64,000 bases of DNA from Rivularia sp. PCC 7116 (GTDB taxonomy: Bacteria; Cyanobacteriota; Cyanobacteriia; Cyanobacteriales; Nostocaceae): contig NC_019678.1 of NCBI RefSeq assembly GCF_000316665.1, forward strand, positions 744,001-808,000, written 5' to 3'. The position numbers and the translations under genes are program-made. This document shows positions 9,491 to 19,321 of this stretch, piece by piece. Below the pieces are notes generated by a model that saw nothing but the letters and a program-made list of their open reading frames with translations, was not told the DNA's origin and made no database searches. Positions within the stretch are counted from its first letter, which is position 1. Each line of letters opens with the position of its first letter.

Positions 9491-9979
9491 CTATTGAGCC
9501 ATAGCTTGAATAATCAAATCGAAATAAGGAGCGGCTTGTTGTGCATCTTCAGCACTTAATAAATTAATTGAAGCTTCTTTTAATCCCTTAATAGCTTCAA
9601 CCATACCGGGTACGGGAACTCCCAAAGAGTTGTACATTTCCTTAACGCCAATCAAACCAATTTTTTCAATTGGGTCTTTATCACCTGCGAGTATGCCGTA
9701 GGTAACTAGGCGTAAATACCAACCATAATCGCGGATGCATAGGGCACGTTCGCGCTGTCCGTAAGCGTTACCACCGGGGGCAATAAAGTCAGGACGCTTT
9801 TGCCAAAGTGTTTTAGTCGCTTGCTCAACTATCTTTTTTTCATTTTCAGTTAAGGTATTTACTATTCGCAACCGTTGTGCGCCTGTTTGCAAATAGTCTT
9901 TGATATTTTTGAGTTCACCACTGCTCGGATAACGCAGTTGATCGTCGGCTTGGAGAATAACTTGGCTTACTACAGTCAT
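9491..9979 (-). CDS. apcD: Allophycocyanin-B alpha subunit (ApcD)
   Basis: This 162-residue phycobiliprotein is the alpha-type allophycocyanin-B subunit, one of the low-energy terminal emitters of the phycobilisome core that pass excitation to the photosystems. The phycocyanobilin cysteine is C81 in [12 protein letters not shown]. The [15 protein letters not shown] segment before it and the [10 protein letters not shown] start match ApcD rather than ApcA or ApcF. I place the start at [10 protein letters not shown], because the seven residues before it are not part of the family. It stands alone, as apcD usually does outside the apcABC operon. Confidence 0.93.
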   Translation of the reverse strand: MTVVSQVILQADDQLRYPSSGELKNIKDYLQTGAQRLRIVNTLTENEKKIVEQATKTLWQKRPDFIAPGGNAYGQRERALCIRDYGWYLRLVTYGILAGDKDPIEKIGLIGVKEMYNSLGVPVPGMVEAIKGLKEASINLLSAEDAQQAAPYFDLIIQAMAQ

Positions 9980-10199
9980 GATTTGTAAAAGAAAGCTCAA
10001 TTTAATTATTACTGTTAGTTTAACGACTCAGGTGCCAAGAAGTGAAGGGGAAATGGAGAGACAAGGGGAAAACGAGAAAGATACTTATTAACTCTTAACT
10101 CTTAACTTTTAGATTGCGATCGAGGCTGTGGTGCTAGTCATAGATGGCGATTAACTGTTAATTGTTAATTGTTAATCGTCAGCTGATAACGGATGTGGG

Positions 10200-11582
10200 A
10201 TGACTAGAACAAAATGGAAGCAGGGCGATCTGGTTGAAACTATAATTACAGACTTGAGCGATACGGGTGATGGTGTTGCCAGAAGCGGTGAATTGGTAGT
10301 GTTTGTACCGGATACTGTTCCCGGAGATCGCGTACTTATCCGTTTAATAAATGTCAAGCGGAATTATAGCAGAGGCAAAGTTAAAGAATTATTACAATTG
10401 TCGCCTCATCGAATTAAACCTAATTGCATTGTTGCGGATAAATGTGGCGGTTGTCAGTGGCAGCATATTAGCTATGAATACCAATTAGAAGCGAAACGTA
10501 AAGCTGTTATTCAAGCTTTAGAGCGTATCGGTGGTTTTAAGCAACCGCAAGTAGATGCCCCCTTAACTGCGGGTAAGCCATTGGATTACCGCAATAAAGC
10601 TACTTATCCGATGGGAACATCTGTTGGTGGCAAAGTTATAGCAGGTTATTATCAAAAATCTTCTCACCAGATAGTTAACTTAAACCAATGCCCGGTACAG
10701 GATTCGCGGTTAAATCCTTTTTTAGTAGAGGTAAAACAAGATATCCAATCATTGGGTTGGTCAATTTATGACGAGGGCACTCATAACGGAATAGTACGCC
10801 ATTTAGGTTTACGTGTTGGTCGCCGTACCGGACAAGTTTTGTTGACTTTGATTGTCAAAGACTTGAATTTACCAGGAATTAAAAAGAAAGCCCAGGATTG
10901 GTTAGAAAAATATCCTTCATTAGTTGGAGTGATGTTAAATCTTCAGAGCGATCGCACTAATCGTATTTTTGGTGATGATAGCAGGTTAATCGCCGGAAAT
11001 CCTTATTTAGAAGAAGAGTTTGCTTCTCTTAAATTTCAAATAAAACCAGATACTTTTTTCCAAGTAAATACTGAAACTGCTGAATCATTATTGTACGAAA
11101 TTCAATCAGAATTAAATTTAAAAGGCACGGAAATACTAGTTGATGCTTATTGCGGCATTGGGACTTTAACTCTACCCCTTGCTAAACAAGTACATCTTGC
11201 TATTGGTTTGGAAATACAAAAATCATCAATCGCAAGCGCGAGAATTAATGCTCAGTATAATCACATAAACAACGTAACCTTCCACTCGGGAAAGGTAGAA
11301 GAATTACTGTCTCGGATATCTACGAAACCAGATATTGTTATACTTGACCCACCAAGAAAAGGATGCGATCGCACTGTAATTGAAACTTTACGCAAATTAA
11401 AACCATACCGTATTGTTTACGTAAGTTGTAAACCAGCAACACTTGCTCGCGACTTACAGCAACTTTGTGAAGATAGTTTATACACTTTGTCGCGAGTACA
11501 ACCCGCTGATTTTTTTCCTCAAACAGCTCATGTGGAAGTTGCTGCATTTCTTGTACTATCTGATGCCCGTCAAGTTACTTAG
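10200..11582 (+). CDS. rlmD: 23S rRNA (uracil-5-)-methyltransferase, RlmD/RumA family
   Basis: This 460-residue protein methylates carbon 5 of a uridine in 23S rRNA using S-adenosylmethionine. A TRAM domain covers about residues 5-62. The iron-sulfur cysteines are C76, C82, C85 and C163. The SAM site is in LVDAYCGIGTLTLPLA near 315, and the catalytic cysteine lies in YVSCKPATLARDL near 410. FKIKPDTFFQVN-like sequence precedes the SAM fold as in RumA. Family members also include TrmA and RlmC; the four-cysteine cluster favours RlmD/RlmC over TrmA. It stands alone. Confidence 0.87.
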   Translation: MTRTKWKQGDLVETIITDLSDTGDGVARSGELVVFVPDTVPGDRVLIRLINVKRNYSRGKVKELLQLSPHRIKPNCIVADKCGGCQWQHISYEYQLEAKRKAVIQALERIGGFKQPQVDAPLTAGKPLDYRNKATYPMGTSVGGKVIAGYYQKSSHQIVNLNQCPVQDSRLNPFLVEVKQDIQSLGWSIYDEGTHNGIVRHLGLRVGRRTGQVLLTLIVKDLNLPGIKKKAQDWLEKYPSLVGVMLNLQSDRTNRIFGDDSRLIAGNPYLEEEFASLKFQIKPDTFFQVNTETAESLLYEIQSELNLKGTEILVDAYCGIGTLTLPLAKQVHLAIGLEIQKSSIASARINAQYNHINNVTFHSGKVEELLSRISTKPDIVILDPPRKGCDRTVIETLRKLKPYRIVYVSCKPATLARDLQQLCEDSLYTLSRVQPADFFPQTAHVEVAAFLVLSDARQVT

Positions 11583-11999
11583 TGTAATTCTAAGGTGAAA
11601 TTTTAAAATTGTAGTCTAGCGCATAGTAAAAATGCTAAAATTGAATTAATCTAAATATAGAATACCTTTTGTATAAAGAAATTCACGCTCTGAGCCGACT
11701 CCAAACAAAGAAATAATAAGTTGTTTAAATTACAAATCAGCATTGTTTTAGAAGTATTAAAATACTCATTGTTACTTCAATTAAGTTTATAGTTCGTAAA
11801 AGTTTGTAGAAAAAAAATTGCTGATCAAAATTTGAGCAACCTTTATTTCAAAAAAAGAGTCAATGCTAAGTAGCATACAAAAATTAGTTGTACAGACATA
11901 GAAGTTAAGTCAGCATGACCACCTCAACTGAATTTCAGGGTGCGCGGTAGATAGCAAAAGTCATGTCTAGCGGTCGCCGAAAGCTACGGGGTTTCTCTT
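11583..11999. other. Intergenic region, nothing recognised
   Basis: This stretch of about 420 AT-rich bases between rlmD and the anti-sigma-type gene has no open frame and no convincing hairpin. The last part (about 11920-11999) is richer in G and C and probably carries the leader of the next gene. Confidence 0.45.
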
Positions 12000-12455
12000 G
12001 TGATTACCATTTCACTTCGTCCGGTAGGACGTAATTGGGGCACTATTAGTTTTGCCTCAACTCTATATCTCTGCCCAATTTTAGATTTGCTTTTGGCAGA
12101 AATTCCAGGAGAAATGCAAGCCGAATTAAGACTAGGACTTCAAGAAGCCCTAGTGAATGCAGCGAAGCACGGCAATAATCTCGATCCTGGAAAAAAAGTT
12201 GTAGTTCGTTTTTCTTTAATTGATGATAGATATTGGTGGGTAATATCAGATCAAGGCAAAGGATTTATTCCTGAATGCGATTGTGAAGAAGATCCCACCG
12301 AGTATTTGCCACCTGATGAATCAGAAAATGGTCGCGGTTTATCGATACTGCATCTAATTTTTGACCAGGTAGAATGGAATCGTAGAGGTACGGAATTGCG
12401 CTTGTGTAAGCAATTAGAGCATAAACGGTCGAGAATACCGTTGTTACGGAATTAA
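12000..12455 (+). CDS. Anti-sigma regulatory factor (RsbW-like HATPase)
   Basis: This 151-residue single-domain GHKL ATPase is like the serine kinase/anti-sigma factors RsbW and SpoIIAB. The N box is LQEALVNAAKHGNN near residue 48-60, the G1 box is DQGKGF near 85, and the G2 box is GRGLSIL near 113. The start is a GTG; the nearest ATG upstream is in another frame. Such cyanobacterial proteins work in partner-switching with STAS proteins and PP2C phosphatases, none of which is next to it. Its target is unknown. Confidence 0.8.
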   Translation: MITISLRPVGRNWGTISFASTLYLCPILDLLLAEIPGEMQAELRLGLQEALVNAAKHGNNLDPGKKVVVRFSLIDDRYWWVISDQGKGFIPECDCEEDPTEYLPPDESENGRGLSILHLIFDQVEWNRRGTELRLCKQLEHKRSRIPLLRN

Positions 12456-12542
12456 TTATTATTTAGTTAAGAAGTTAGGATTTAAGAGTTACGAATTGTA
12501 AGGGCGGGAGTTGAAAAACAACAAGCAACCAACAATCAATAA

Positions 12543-12830
12543 CTAACCATCTTTTTTGTCTCCGTGAGTTGGACAAGGTGGGGCACTAATAGAACGATTG
12601 AGCCAGCCACTGGCTTGTTCTAATCTGACTTGTGCTTCTTCAGATTGTTCGGAAAGAAGAAATACCAAAGCTGCTGCTGTTTGTTCGCAAGCGCGAACTT
12701 TGCGATTAGACTTAAGACGATGCCAATCGTTAGGAGATATACTTAATCTCTCCAATAAAGTTTGGGCTAGTTCTAATGTAGTGTAATCTTGCAATTGACT
12801 AGTTTTAGGCAGTTGGCTGGATTGAGACAT
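12543..12830 (-). CDS. Small conserved-looking protein, unknown function
   Basis: This 95-residue soluble, mostly helical protein has a core segment LELAQTLLERLSISPNDWHRLKSNR and later AALVFLLSEQSEEAQVRLEQASGWL. The end has PCPTHGDKK. No catalytic motif is visible. It looks like one of the short proteins common in cyanobacteria that have only a domain-of-unknown-function label. It stands alone, tail to tail with the anti-sigma-type gene. Confidence 0.6.
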   Translation of the reverse strand: MSQSSQLPKTSQLQDYTTLELAQTLLERLSISPNDWHRLKSNRKVRACEQTAAALVFLLSEQSEEAQVRLEQASGWLNRSISAPPCPTHGDKKDG

Positions 12831-13170
12831 AATCTATAGGTTGTTTATATGGCCTTAAATTTATTTTGCTCTGGATTCTTGGGAATTGACAGACATTCAT
12901 TCCTAACTTATAAAACACGGAAGCAATTGAAGTAGTTCAAGGCTTGCAATTTTGCATAGTCCGTAATTATATGAGAAGACAAGAAATTTCTAGCTATTTA
13001 GATGCTGTTTTCTTGATTATCGATTAATATAGTCGCTTGGTTTTGCTTTTTGAATGAGTAACCACTTAATAAGCGGTTATTATTCTAGCAAAAATCAAGC
13101 ACTGGCGGACCGCAGAAACTTGTTGGTAACTGTCTAAATGTCAAAGCTCTCTTAGTGTACTACGTCCCTC
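12831..13170. other. Intergenic region with short dispersed repeat
   Basis: No gene is seen in these 340 bases between divergent genes. The segment AACTTGTTGGTAACT at 13118-13132 is identical to one inside the apcD downstream hairpin (near 9312), and a CGCAG tract lies beside both. This looks like a small dispersed repeat. Confidence 0.4.
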
Positions 13171-13581
13171 ATGGAGTCGCCTAAACAATCTTCCTCTTCA
13201 TCAGTCGAGCAGAATCTCGAACAAGAATTAGAGCATGAAATATTATCAGCAGAGCAAAGTCTTAGTGACTTAAAACAGCGTTACGCTCAAATGCAGGCTG
13301 ATAAACAGCGCCAGATTGAACTGGTGCAACGTTTCGATGAAATTAAGCAACAAATGCAGCAAACTACTTCGCGATCGCTAAAAGCGGAGTTGAAACAAAT
13401 TAAACAACAGTTGGAAAGCTTGGATAATGCTTTAGGGTTGTTTTCTGAGAGTTATTTAGTGCTGTTTGGTGGTAGCGTTATATTTACTAAAAGCGGTTTG
13501 AAAGACTTGTTTTGGCAAGTAGTCCGTTTTGGTGGATTGGGCGTTATCATAGGCTGGTTATTAAAGTCTATTAGTAGATAG
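13171..13581 (+). CDS. Coiled-coil protein with C-terminal membrane segment
   Basis: This 136-residue protein has a long charged helical region (about 10-90) with heptad-like spacing, as in EQELEHEILSAEQSLSDLKQ. A short hydrophobic C-terminal segment, VVRFGGLGVIIGWLLKSI (about 116-133), could be a tail anchor. I do not recognise a family. It lies 78 bases upstream of asnS on the same strand, with an AT-rich spacer of short repeats (AACTAACA units), so co-transcription is possible but not shown. Confidence 0.6.
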   Translation: MESPKQSSSSSVEQNLEQELEHEILSAEQSLSDLKQRYAQMQADKQRQIELVQRFDEIKQQMQQTTSRSLKAELKQIKQQLESLDNALGLFSESYLVLFGGSVIFTKSGLKDLFWQVVRFGGLGVIIGWLLKSISR

Positions 13582-13659
13582 TGGTTAGTAGATTAAACAA
13601 CTAACAACTAACAAACAACAACTAACAGTACTTAATTTTTATTCTTGGAAGAAAATTCT

Positions 13660-15051
13660 ATGATAGAGAAGCGGATTGCAGAAATATTACGGAGCGCTCA
13701 ACCCAACGAATCGGTGAAGGTGCAAGGTTGGGTAAGAACAAAGCGCGAGTTAAAAGGGTTTGCTTTTATTGAAGTGAATGATGGTTCATCTCTGGCTAGT
13801 TTACAGGTTGTGCTAGACCAAGATTTGCCAGAATATGAAAATATTTTAAAACAATTAAATACAGGTGCTTCTGTGGAAGCATCGGGAGTACTGGTTGAGT
13901 CTCAAGGAAAAGGACAGCGAATTGAACTAAAAGCGGAAATGCTAAAAGTTTATGGCGAAGCAGATCCAGAAACTTATCCGCTACAGAAAAAACGTCATTC
14001 TTTTGAATTTTTAAGAACAATTGGACATCTACGCAGTCGTACTAATTCCTTGGGTGCGGTTTTTCGGGTACGTAACGCTTGTGCTGCGGCTATTCATGAT
14101 TTTTTTCAGCAGCGTGGCTTTTTATGGGTTCATACGCCAATCATCACCGCTAGCGATTGCGAAGGTGCTGGCGAACTTTTTAGCGTCACCAATTTGGATT
14201 TAAAGAATATTCCTCAAACAGAAGATAAAAAGGTAGACTACAGTCAAGACTTTTTTGGTAGACCGACATATTTAACAGTTAGCGGTCAGTTAGAAGCCGA
14301 AATTATGGCAATGACGTTTGGAAACGTCTATACTTTTGGCCCTACCTTCCGCGCAGAAAATTCCAATACTTCCCGTCACCTTGCAGAATTCTGGATGGTT
14401 GAACCGGAGATGGCTTTTTGTCAACTATCGGAAGATATGGATTTAGCTGAGGAGTTCCTTAGATATGTCTTCAAATATGTGATGGATAAATGTCCCGAAG
14501 ATATGGACTTTTTCAATCTGCGAGTTGATAAAACAGTATTGGAAACCGCAGAAAATATTATCAATAATCAGTTTGAACGAATTACTTATACAGAAGCCGT
14601 CAAACTATTAGAAAAAGCCGATACTAAGTTTGAATATCCCGTAAGTTGGGGTTTAGATTTACAATCAGAACACGAGCGGTATCTATGCGAGAAATTATTT
14701 AAAAAGCCGGTTATTGTTAGCGATTATCCGACAGAGATTAAAGCTTTTTATATGAGGTTGAGCGATGATGAAAAAACCGTTGCCGCCATGGATGTTTTAG
14801 CGCCGAAAATTGGTGAAATTATTGGTGGTTCCCAACGGGAAGAAAGATATGATGTGTTGGAAAATCGCATTAAAGCTCAAGGAATGAAACCAGAAGATTT
14901 ATGGTGGTACATGGATTTACGTCGTTACGGTACCGTAGCTCATGCTGGTTTTGGATTGGGTTTTGAAAGATTAGTGCAGTTTATGACGGGAATGGCGAAT
15001 ATTCGCGATGTGATTCCGTTCCCACGTACTCCGGAGAATGCGGAGTTTTAA
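13660..15051 (+). CDS. asnS: Asparagine-tRNA ligase
   Basis: This 463-residue class IIb aminoacyl-tRNA synthetase charges tRNA-Asn. An OB-fold anticodon-binding domain covers about residues 12-110. The catalytic core shows motif 2 in [21 protein letters not shown] and motif 3 in [16 protein letters not shown] near the C-terminus, which ends [16 protein letters not shown] as in AsnS. I chose the ATG at 13660, preceded by GGAAGA; the frame remains open to a TTG five codons earlier. It stands alone, apart from the coiled-coil gene upstream. Confidence 0.95.
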   Translation: MIEKRIAEILRSAQPNESVKVQGWVRTKRELKGFAFIEVNDGSSLASLQVVLDQDLPEYENILKQLNTGASVEASGVLVESQGKGQRIELKAEMLKVYGEADPETYPLQKKRHSFEFLRTIGHLRSRTNSLGAVFRVRNACAAAIHDFFQQRGFLWVHTPIITASDCEGAGELFSVTNLDLKNIPQTEDKKVDYSQDFFGRPTYLTVSGQLEAEIMAMTFGNVYTFGPTFRAENSNTSRHLAEFWMVEPEMAFCQLSEDMDLAEEFLRYVFKYVMDKCPEDMDFFNLRVDKTVLETAENIINNQFERITYTEAVKLLEKADTKFEYPVSWGLDLQSEHERYLCEKLFKKPVIVSDYPTEIKAFYMRLSDDEKTVAAMDVLAPKIGEIIGGSQREERYDVLENRIKAQGMKPEDLWWYMDLRRYGTVAHAGFGLGFERLVQFMTGMANIRDVIPFPRTPENAEF

Positions 15052-15153
15052 AACTCTCTAAACTCATATTAATTAGGGAAAGGGAAGAGGGGGAAGATGG
15101 GGAAGAGGGGGTAGAAAAAATTATTTATTGCGATTAAATTAAATTAAATCAAT

Positions 15154-15224
15154 TGTAGGGTGTGTGACGGTGCAGAACAATTTTGTTTTGTGATTAAGAA
15201 TTTGATTATACCGTCACGCACCAA
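15154..15224. repeat. Palindromic GGTGCGTGACG repeat, copy 1
   Basis: The ends read TTGTAGGGTGTGTGACGG and CCGTCACGCACCAA, inverted complements with a non-conserved middle. This is one of five such 70-75-base hairpin repeats in the window (also near 16427, 17984, 33076 and 35450). It lacks any gene and looks like a MITE-like element. Confidence 0.7.
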
Positions 15225-15337
15225 TTATTTAGATAAAAACGAGAAAAGTATGTTTAAAATAATCATTCTAATTTAAATTTTTAAGAAAAAACCGCAGAGG
15301 CGCTGAGTAGGCTGAGGTAAGAGGTAATAGAGAATTA

Positions 15338-16408
15338 TTAAGTTTGAATTGCAAAGTCTTCTGGTGGAATTCCCCAATTTACCCAAGTAATCGCTTCACG
15401 GGCTGTTTTCATTTGAGGGGGTACGCGCAAAACGTGAATATTTCCTGTTGAAGGACAAATCATTTTTAATAAGTAAATTGGCTCGATGTCGATATCTGAA
15501 TTAATCTTAAGTAAAGTATATTCTTGATAAGAATCTAATTCTATGGCTTGTAATTCTTCAAGAATCCGGCTGTAACATATTTCTTGAATTAGTATTTTTC
15601 TTAATTCGGCATTTCGCTCTTGTAAAAGCCATGATGGTTTCCATTGATTTGGATGATGTTTTCCGTATTTTTCGGGTATTATCATTCCATGATAGGCATA
15701 TACTTTTATCGCATCTGAATATTCTATTGCTGGTTTAGCATCTGCGTGAAGTAAATTTTCATCATCGAAGAATAGGGTGAAAGGACGTTCGGAAACAAAG
15801 CAAGTGTTTTTACCAAAGAATATCCAACTACAAGATAAAACTAATGATTTATAAATTTCCCATTGTGATTTGTTTGTTTTATTGATACTGATATTTAAAA
15901 CATTGAGATAGTAATCTAAAAAGCTAGCATGTATAGTCTCATGACTGAATTTACAATCATTACCTAATTCATAAAATAGTGGAAACAAATTCCTATTGAA
16001 TAAAGTTGAGCTAATACCTCCCCATATTTCTTCACAACAAAGATTTATTGGTTCGGATAATTGAAGATAAATTTCATCATCTATATATTCTCCGAATTTT
16101 TCTTCTAATTTTATGATTATGTTGTCATGCAGGTTGATAAATAATTTCCATATTTTATTTAGTGGTTGAAATACTATATTTTCTTTTTTTCGTCTTTGTA
16201 ATTCTTGTAATATTTCTATTGGACTTCTACAAAACAGCATTTTCGGCTCTTTTTCACCGACAAAACTATAAGCTTGTTTCACCGCTTCCGTTGCTTTTTC
16301 TTTATCAATCCTCTCAGTTGAAAGCGCAATTTTTTTCCACTTTTCCCGATAAACTGGAATCAAAGCTTCTTGCTCCGATGTTAATTTTGTAAATTTTGAT
16401 TCTGACAT
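15338..16408 (-). CDS. DUF6745 domain protein
   Basis: This 356-residue soluble protein is recognised by its C-terminus, where LLKMICPSTGNIHVLRVPP is followed by AREAITWVNWGIPPEDF. This ending is, from memory, shared by DUF6745 proteins, which often occur as several copies in cyanobacterial and planctomycete genomes beside repeat proteins. No known catalytic motif is visible, and the function is unknown. It lies between two palindromic repeats (15154 and 16427), upstream of which sits a Uma2 gene on the same strand. Confidence 0.7.
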   Translation of the reverse strand: MSESKFTKLTSEQEALIPVYREKWKKIALSTERIDKEKATEAVKQAYSFVGEKEPKMLFCRSPIEILQELQRRKKENIVFQPLNKIWKLFINLHDNIIIKLEEKFGEYIDDEIYLQLSEPINLCCEEIWGGISSTLFNRNLFPLFYELGNDCKFSHETIHASFLDYYLNVLNISINKTNKSQWEIYKSLVLSCSWIFFGKNTCFVSERPFTLFFDDENLLHADAKPAIEYSDAIKVYAYHGMIIPEKYGKHHPNQWKPSWLLQERNAELRKILIQEICYSRILEELQAIELDSYQEYTLLKINSDIDIEPIYLLKMICPSTGNIHVLRVPPQMKTAREAITWVNWGIPPEDFAIQT

Positions 16409-16426
16409 ATATTAAATAAATCTTGG

Positions 16427-16497
16427 ATGGTGCGTTACGGCATTTTCAAGATGGTAGTTTATGACTGAAGATATTAAAGCCGTAACAGCACCCTATA
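16427..16497. repeat. Palindromic GGTGCGTTACG repeat, copy 2
   Basis: ATGGTGCGTTACGGC pairs with GCCGTAACAGCACCCTAT across a variable middle. The arms carry compensating changes compared with copy 1 (TTACGG/CCGTAA in place of TGACGG/CCGTCA), so base pairing is kept. Confidence 0.7.
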
Positions 16498-16514
16498 AAT
16501 TAAAAGATTAATAA

Positions 16515-17174
16515 TTACTCGTTTAAATCTCCAAAACGTTCGCGATAACGAGCTAAAAGTTGTTCAGCCTCATTTGCACGCTGGGTTTCTTCACTTAATT
16601 TAGCTGCTAATTCATCGGGAATTAATAGTTTTTCTCCGGTATCTTCGCGGTAACAACCAATTAATTCATCTTCTATTGTTAAACGTAATTTTAAAGGTTC
16701 GCTGCGGCTATCTGTAATTAATTGGAAACTTTCTCCTTGCAGACGATAACCGCGCAATTTTTCTTCTATCCATTCACCTTTAGGATCGAAAAGCCAATAT
16801 TCTTGTACTTCTAATTGTTCGTATAGAAGTTTTTTCTGTTCGATGTCTTGCTTTTGAGTACCTTTTGATGTCATCTCAAAAACAACTGAAGGGACTTTAC
16901 CTTCTTCCCAAATTTTGTAATTATCTCTTCCTCCCGGTTCAACATCGAAAATTACCATAACATCGGGAGCTACTCGTAATTTTGGGAAACCTTGAGCATA
17001 GTATAAAAATTGATTTACTAAAACAGTTGCCTGTTGTCCTTGGAGGTATTGTCTGAGTACTTCCAGGGTAGTTAGTATAGCATAGAGGTGAATATGGGTT
17101 TCAGCTACGGGTTCTCCGTCGGAACTAGGGTAGAAGACTTGGGACTGTTTTTGAGTAGAAGAAATAATTGCCAT
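16515..17174 (-). CDS. Uma2-family putative endonuclease (DUF820)
   Basis: This 219-residue protein has the PD-(D/E)XK-like fold of the Uma2/DUF820 family, which is greatly expanded in cyanobacteria. Visible motifs are LRVAPDVMVIFDVE near 68-82 and SVVFEMTSKGTQKQDIEQKKLLYEQ near 96-120, then EYWLFDPKGEWIEEKLRGY. The C-terminus is a short charged helix (EETQRANEAEQLLARYRERF). Nuclease activity is assumed from the fold; the role is unknown. It is on the same strand as the DUF6745 gene and next to a TrpF-like gene. Confidence 0.82.
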   Translation of the reverse strand: MAIISSTQKQSQVFYPSSDGEPVAETHIHLYAILTTLEVLRQYLQGQQATVLVNQFLYYAQGFPKLRVAPDVMVIFDVEPGGRDNYKIWEEGKVPSVVFEMTSKGTQKQDIEQKKLLYEQLEVQEYWLFDPKGEWIEEKLRGYRLQGESFQLITDSRSEPLKLRLTIEDELIGCYREDTGEKLLIPDELAAKLSEETQRANEAEQLLARYRERFGDLNE

Positions 17175-17224
17175 GTTCTCAGGTTTTGGCTTTTACGTCT
17201 ATTATGACGTTGAAACAAGCTTTA

Positions 17225-17881
17225 CTAAAGTTGCTCAAAAAAACGTTTTAGTTTATTTTTATCAAGTTTTTCATCTGTACGAACTCCACTACATACATCA
17301 AGGGCGAAAGGTGCTACTTGTTTTACTGCTAAAGCGGCGTTTTCAGGTTTTAATCCTCCTGCTAAAAAGATTGGAATTTTTAGGCGATCGCGAATTGTTT
17401 TGCTAATATCCCAATTATGAATTTTTCCAGTTCCTCCTAATTCTTTTACATCAAGAGATTGATTTCCGGAATCTAGTAAAATGGCATCTACAAATGGTGC
17501 GATTTTAATTGCTTCATTGATTGATTCTTCGTCATTGACGTGAATTACTTGAACTATGGAAATTCCTGGGTTAGCTTCTCGAATATCTTGGTAATTTCCA
17601 GATTTTATGTTGTCGCAAATTTGTACGGTGTTTGTACCGCAACGCTTTATTTGTTGAATAATTTCTTGGGCATTTTGACTGGAAGTAAGCAAAAAAGTAG
17701 CGATGGGTGGCGGTATTTGAGCGATTATTTCGGTAATTAATTCTTCTGATATTACACCAGGTCCGCTGGGCATATGAGATACAAATCCTAATGCTGAAGC
17801 TCCGTAATTAATTGCCATAAATGCTTCTTCTATGCTGGAAATACAGCAGATTTTTATTCTTGGTTTTAATGTTGGTTGCAT
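17225..17881 (-). CDS. Phosphoribosylanthranilate isomerase-like protein
   Basis: This 218-residue TIM-barrel protein resembles TrpF, which isomerises phosphoribosylanthranilate in tryptophan synthesis. The catalytic cysteine lies in KICCISS (KICGIT in typical TrpF), and the acid in VDAILLDSG near 133. LGGTGKIHNWD, AGGLKPEN and FALDVCSGVRT match the phosphate-binding parts. Two positions differ from common TrpF: a second cysteine replaces the glycine of KICG, and GVRT replaces GVET. It stands outside any trp operon, so it may be a paralogue with another sugar-phosphate substrate. Confidence 0.72.
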   Translation of the reverse strand: MQPTLKPRIKICCISSIEEAFMAINYGASALGFVSHMPSGPGVISEELITEIIAQIPPPIATFLLTSSQNAQEIIQQIKRCGTNTVQICDNIKSGNYQDIREANPGISIVQVIHVNDEESINEAIKIAPFVDAILLDSGNQSLDVKELGGTGKIHNWDISKTIRDRLKIPIFLAGGLKPENAALAVKQVAPFALDVCSGVRTDEKLDKNKLKRFFEQL

Positions 17882-17983
17882 GAAACTATGAATTCATATT
17901 TACGAAAAAATATAGTAATACTAAATCTTAGTTTAAAGCTTGGAAAGTTGATGATCTATAAATATAGGTTTTAATTCAGAGTA

Positions 17984-18053
17984 ATGGTGCGTGACGCGAT
18001 GACGATACGATTTTGCTACGTTCAAATTGTTTTGTCGCGTCACACACCCTACA
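17984..18053. repeat. Palindromic GGTGCGTGACG repeat, copy 3
   Basis: AATGGTGCGTGACGCGA pairs with TCGCGTCACACACCCTACA. The element ends 45 bases before the M28 peptidase start, so its hairpin would lie in that gene's leader if transcription begins upstream. Confidence 0.7.
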
Positions 18054-18098
18054 AAGAAATATATAATTAATTATTTACTTATTTTTGGGGTGTAATAT

Positions 18099-19133
18099 AT
18101 GACTGTGAATAAGAGAAAGCGTAAATTTAAAGCTTTTAGTAAAGCTGCTTTAATAAGGCTTGGTGTTTTACTGTTTATTTTATTGGGTGTTATTGGCTGG
18201 CTGTGGTTTACATGTTTCCAAATGCCGGGAAATAGCTACAGTGGTCAATTTCTTCCTTTAACCGCTCAAGAAAAAATAATTCAAGATAATTTACAAAAAG
18301 ATATTAATAAGTTAGCTATTGAAATCGGAGCGCGTAATTACAATAATTATGAAAATATCAATACTGCGGCGGATTTTCTCAAATCTTCTTTTCAGGAAGC
18401 TGGTTATCAAGTCAATAAGCAAGAATATAAGATAGATAATAAAACTTTTACAAATTTAGAAGTTGAAATTAAGGGTGTTGAGAAACCTGATGAAATTGTA
18501 ATTATTGGCGGACATTACGATACAGCTTTTACAAGCCCTGGTGCGAATGATAATGGTTCCGGTGTTGCTGCGGTATTGGAATTGGCGCGGAGATTTGCGG
18601 ATAAAAAGCCAAATAAAACTTTACGGTTTGTGGAATTTACGAATGAGGAACCGCCGTATTTTTGGACTGAGAATATGGGTAGTTTGGTTTACGCGAAGGG
18701 TTGTAAGGAAAGGAATGAAAATGTTGTAGCAATGTTGAGTTTGGAAACGATGGGTTATTTTTCCGAGGAAGAAGGAAGTCAAAAATATCCGTTTCCGCTG
18801 AATTTAATTTATCCTTCTCAAGGTAATTTTATTGCTTTTGTGGGGGATATAAATTCTAGTTGGTTGGTGAAGAAGACAATTGATTTATTTCGCAAGCAGG
18901 TACAATTTCAATCGGAAGGTGTAGCGATTTTTGGTCAAATTCCTGGTGTGGGTTGGTCAGATCATTGGTCATTTTGGGAGCAAGATTATCAAGCTTTAAT
19001 GGTTACTGATACTGCGCCTTTTCGCTACAAGCATTATCATACTTTAGAAGATATTCCCGATAAGATTGATTATGAAAAGTTCGCGCGGGTGGTTGCTGGT
19101 TTGGAGAAGGTTGTTGGGGAGTTTGTAAGGTAA
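18099..19133 (+). CDS. M28-family zinc aminopeptidase, membrane-anchored
   Basis: This 344-residue protein has a basic start and one hydrophobic segment (about 18-38), which points to an anchored enzyme facing the periplasm. The M28 zinc ligands and catalytic residues are visible as GGHYDT near 138, GANDNGSG near 150, EFTNEEPPYF near 180 (metal-binding and catalytic acids) and a late histidine in HYHTLEDIPDKID near 320. Family members cleave N-terminal residues from peptides with two zinc ions. All metal positions appear intact. It stands alone, with a palindromic repeat just upstream. Confidence 0.85.
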   Translation: MTVNKRKRKFKAFSKAALIRLGVLLFILLGVIGWLWFTCFQMPGNSYSGQFLPLTAQEKIIQDNLQKDINKLAIEIGARNYNNYENINTAADFLKSSFQEAGYQVNKQEYKIDNKTFTNLEVEIKGVEKPDEIVIIGGHYDTAFTSPGANDNGSGVAAVLELARRFADKKPNKTLRFVEFTNEEPPYFWTENMGSLVYAKGCKERNENVVAMLSLETMGYFSEEEGSQKYPFPLNLIYPSQGNFIAFVGDINSSWLVKKTIDLFRKQVQFQSEGVAIFGQIPGVGWSDHWSFWEQDYQALMVTDTAPFRYKHYHTLEDIPDKIDYEKFARVVAGLEKVVGEFVR

Positions 19134-19234
19134 AAGCAAAAACACGCCAAAAATGCCCTCACCCTCGAAGGGTGGACGGCAGTTGCTACAACGGGGGGAA
19201 CCCCCGCAACGCACTGCCTCGGCTACACAAACAA

Positions 19235-19277
19235 AGCCCACCTATGTCCTGTCGGACACGCTTCGCTAACGTGGGCT
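19235..19277. repeat. Hairpin repeat AGCCCAC/GTGGGCT
   Basis: The 7-bp stem with a loop holding a second stem (GTCC-TGTC-GGAC) is a typical small cyanobacterial repeat in the convergent gap after the peptidase gene. It is preceded by repeat-like GC-rich DNA from about 19150. Confidence 0.5.
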
Positions 19278-19292
19278 AAATTAATAATTTCC

Positions 19293-19310
19293 AGCCTACG
19301 AAGGTAGGCT
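19293..19310. repeat. Hairpin AGCCTAC-GAA-GGTAGGCT
   Basis: This short near-perfect stem lies between convergent genes and may serve as part of a terminator for either gene. Confidence 0.45.
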
Positions 19311-19321
19311 TCGTAAATGTA

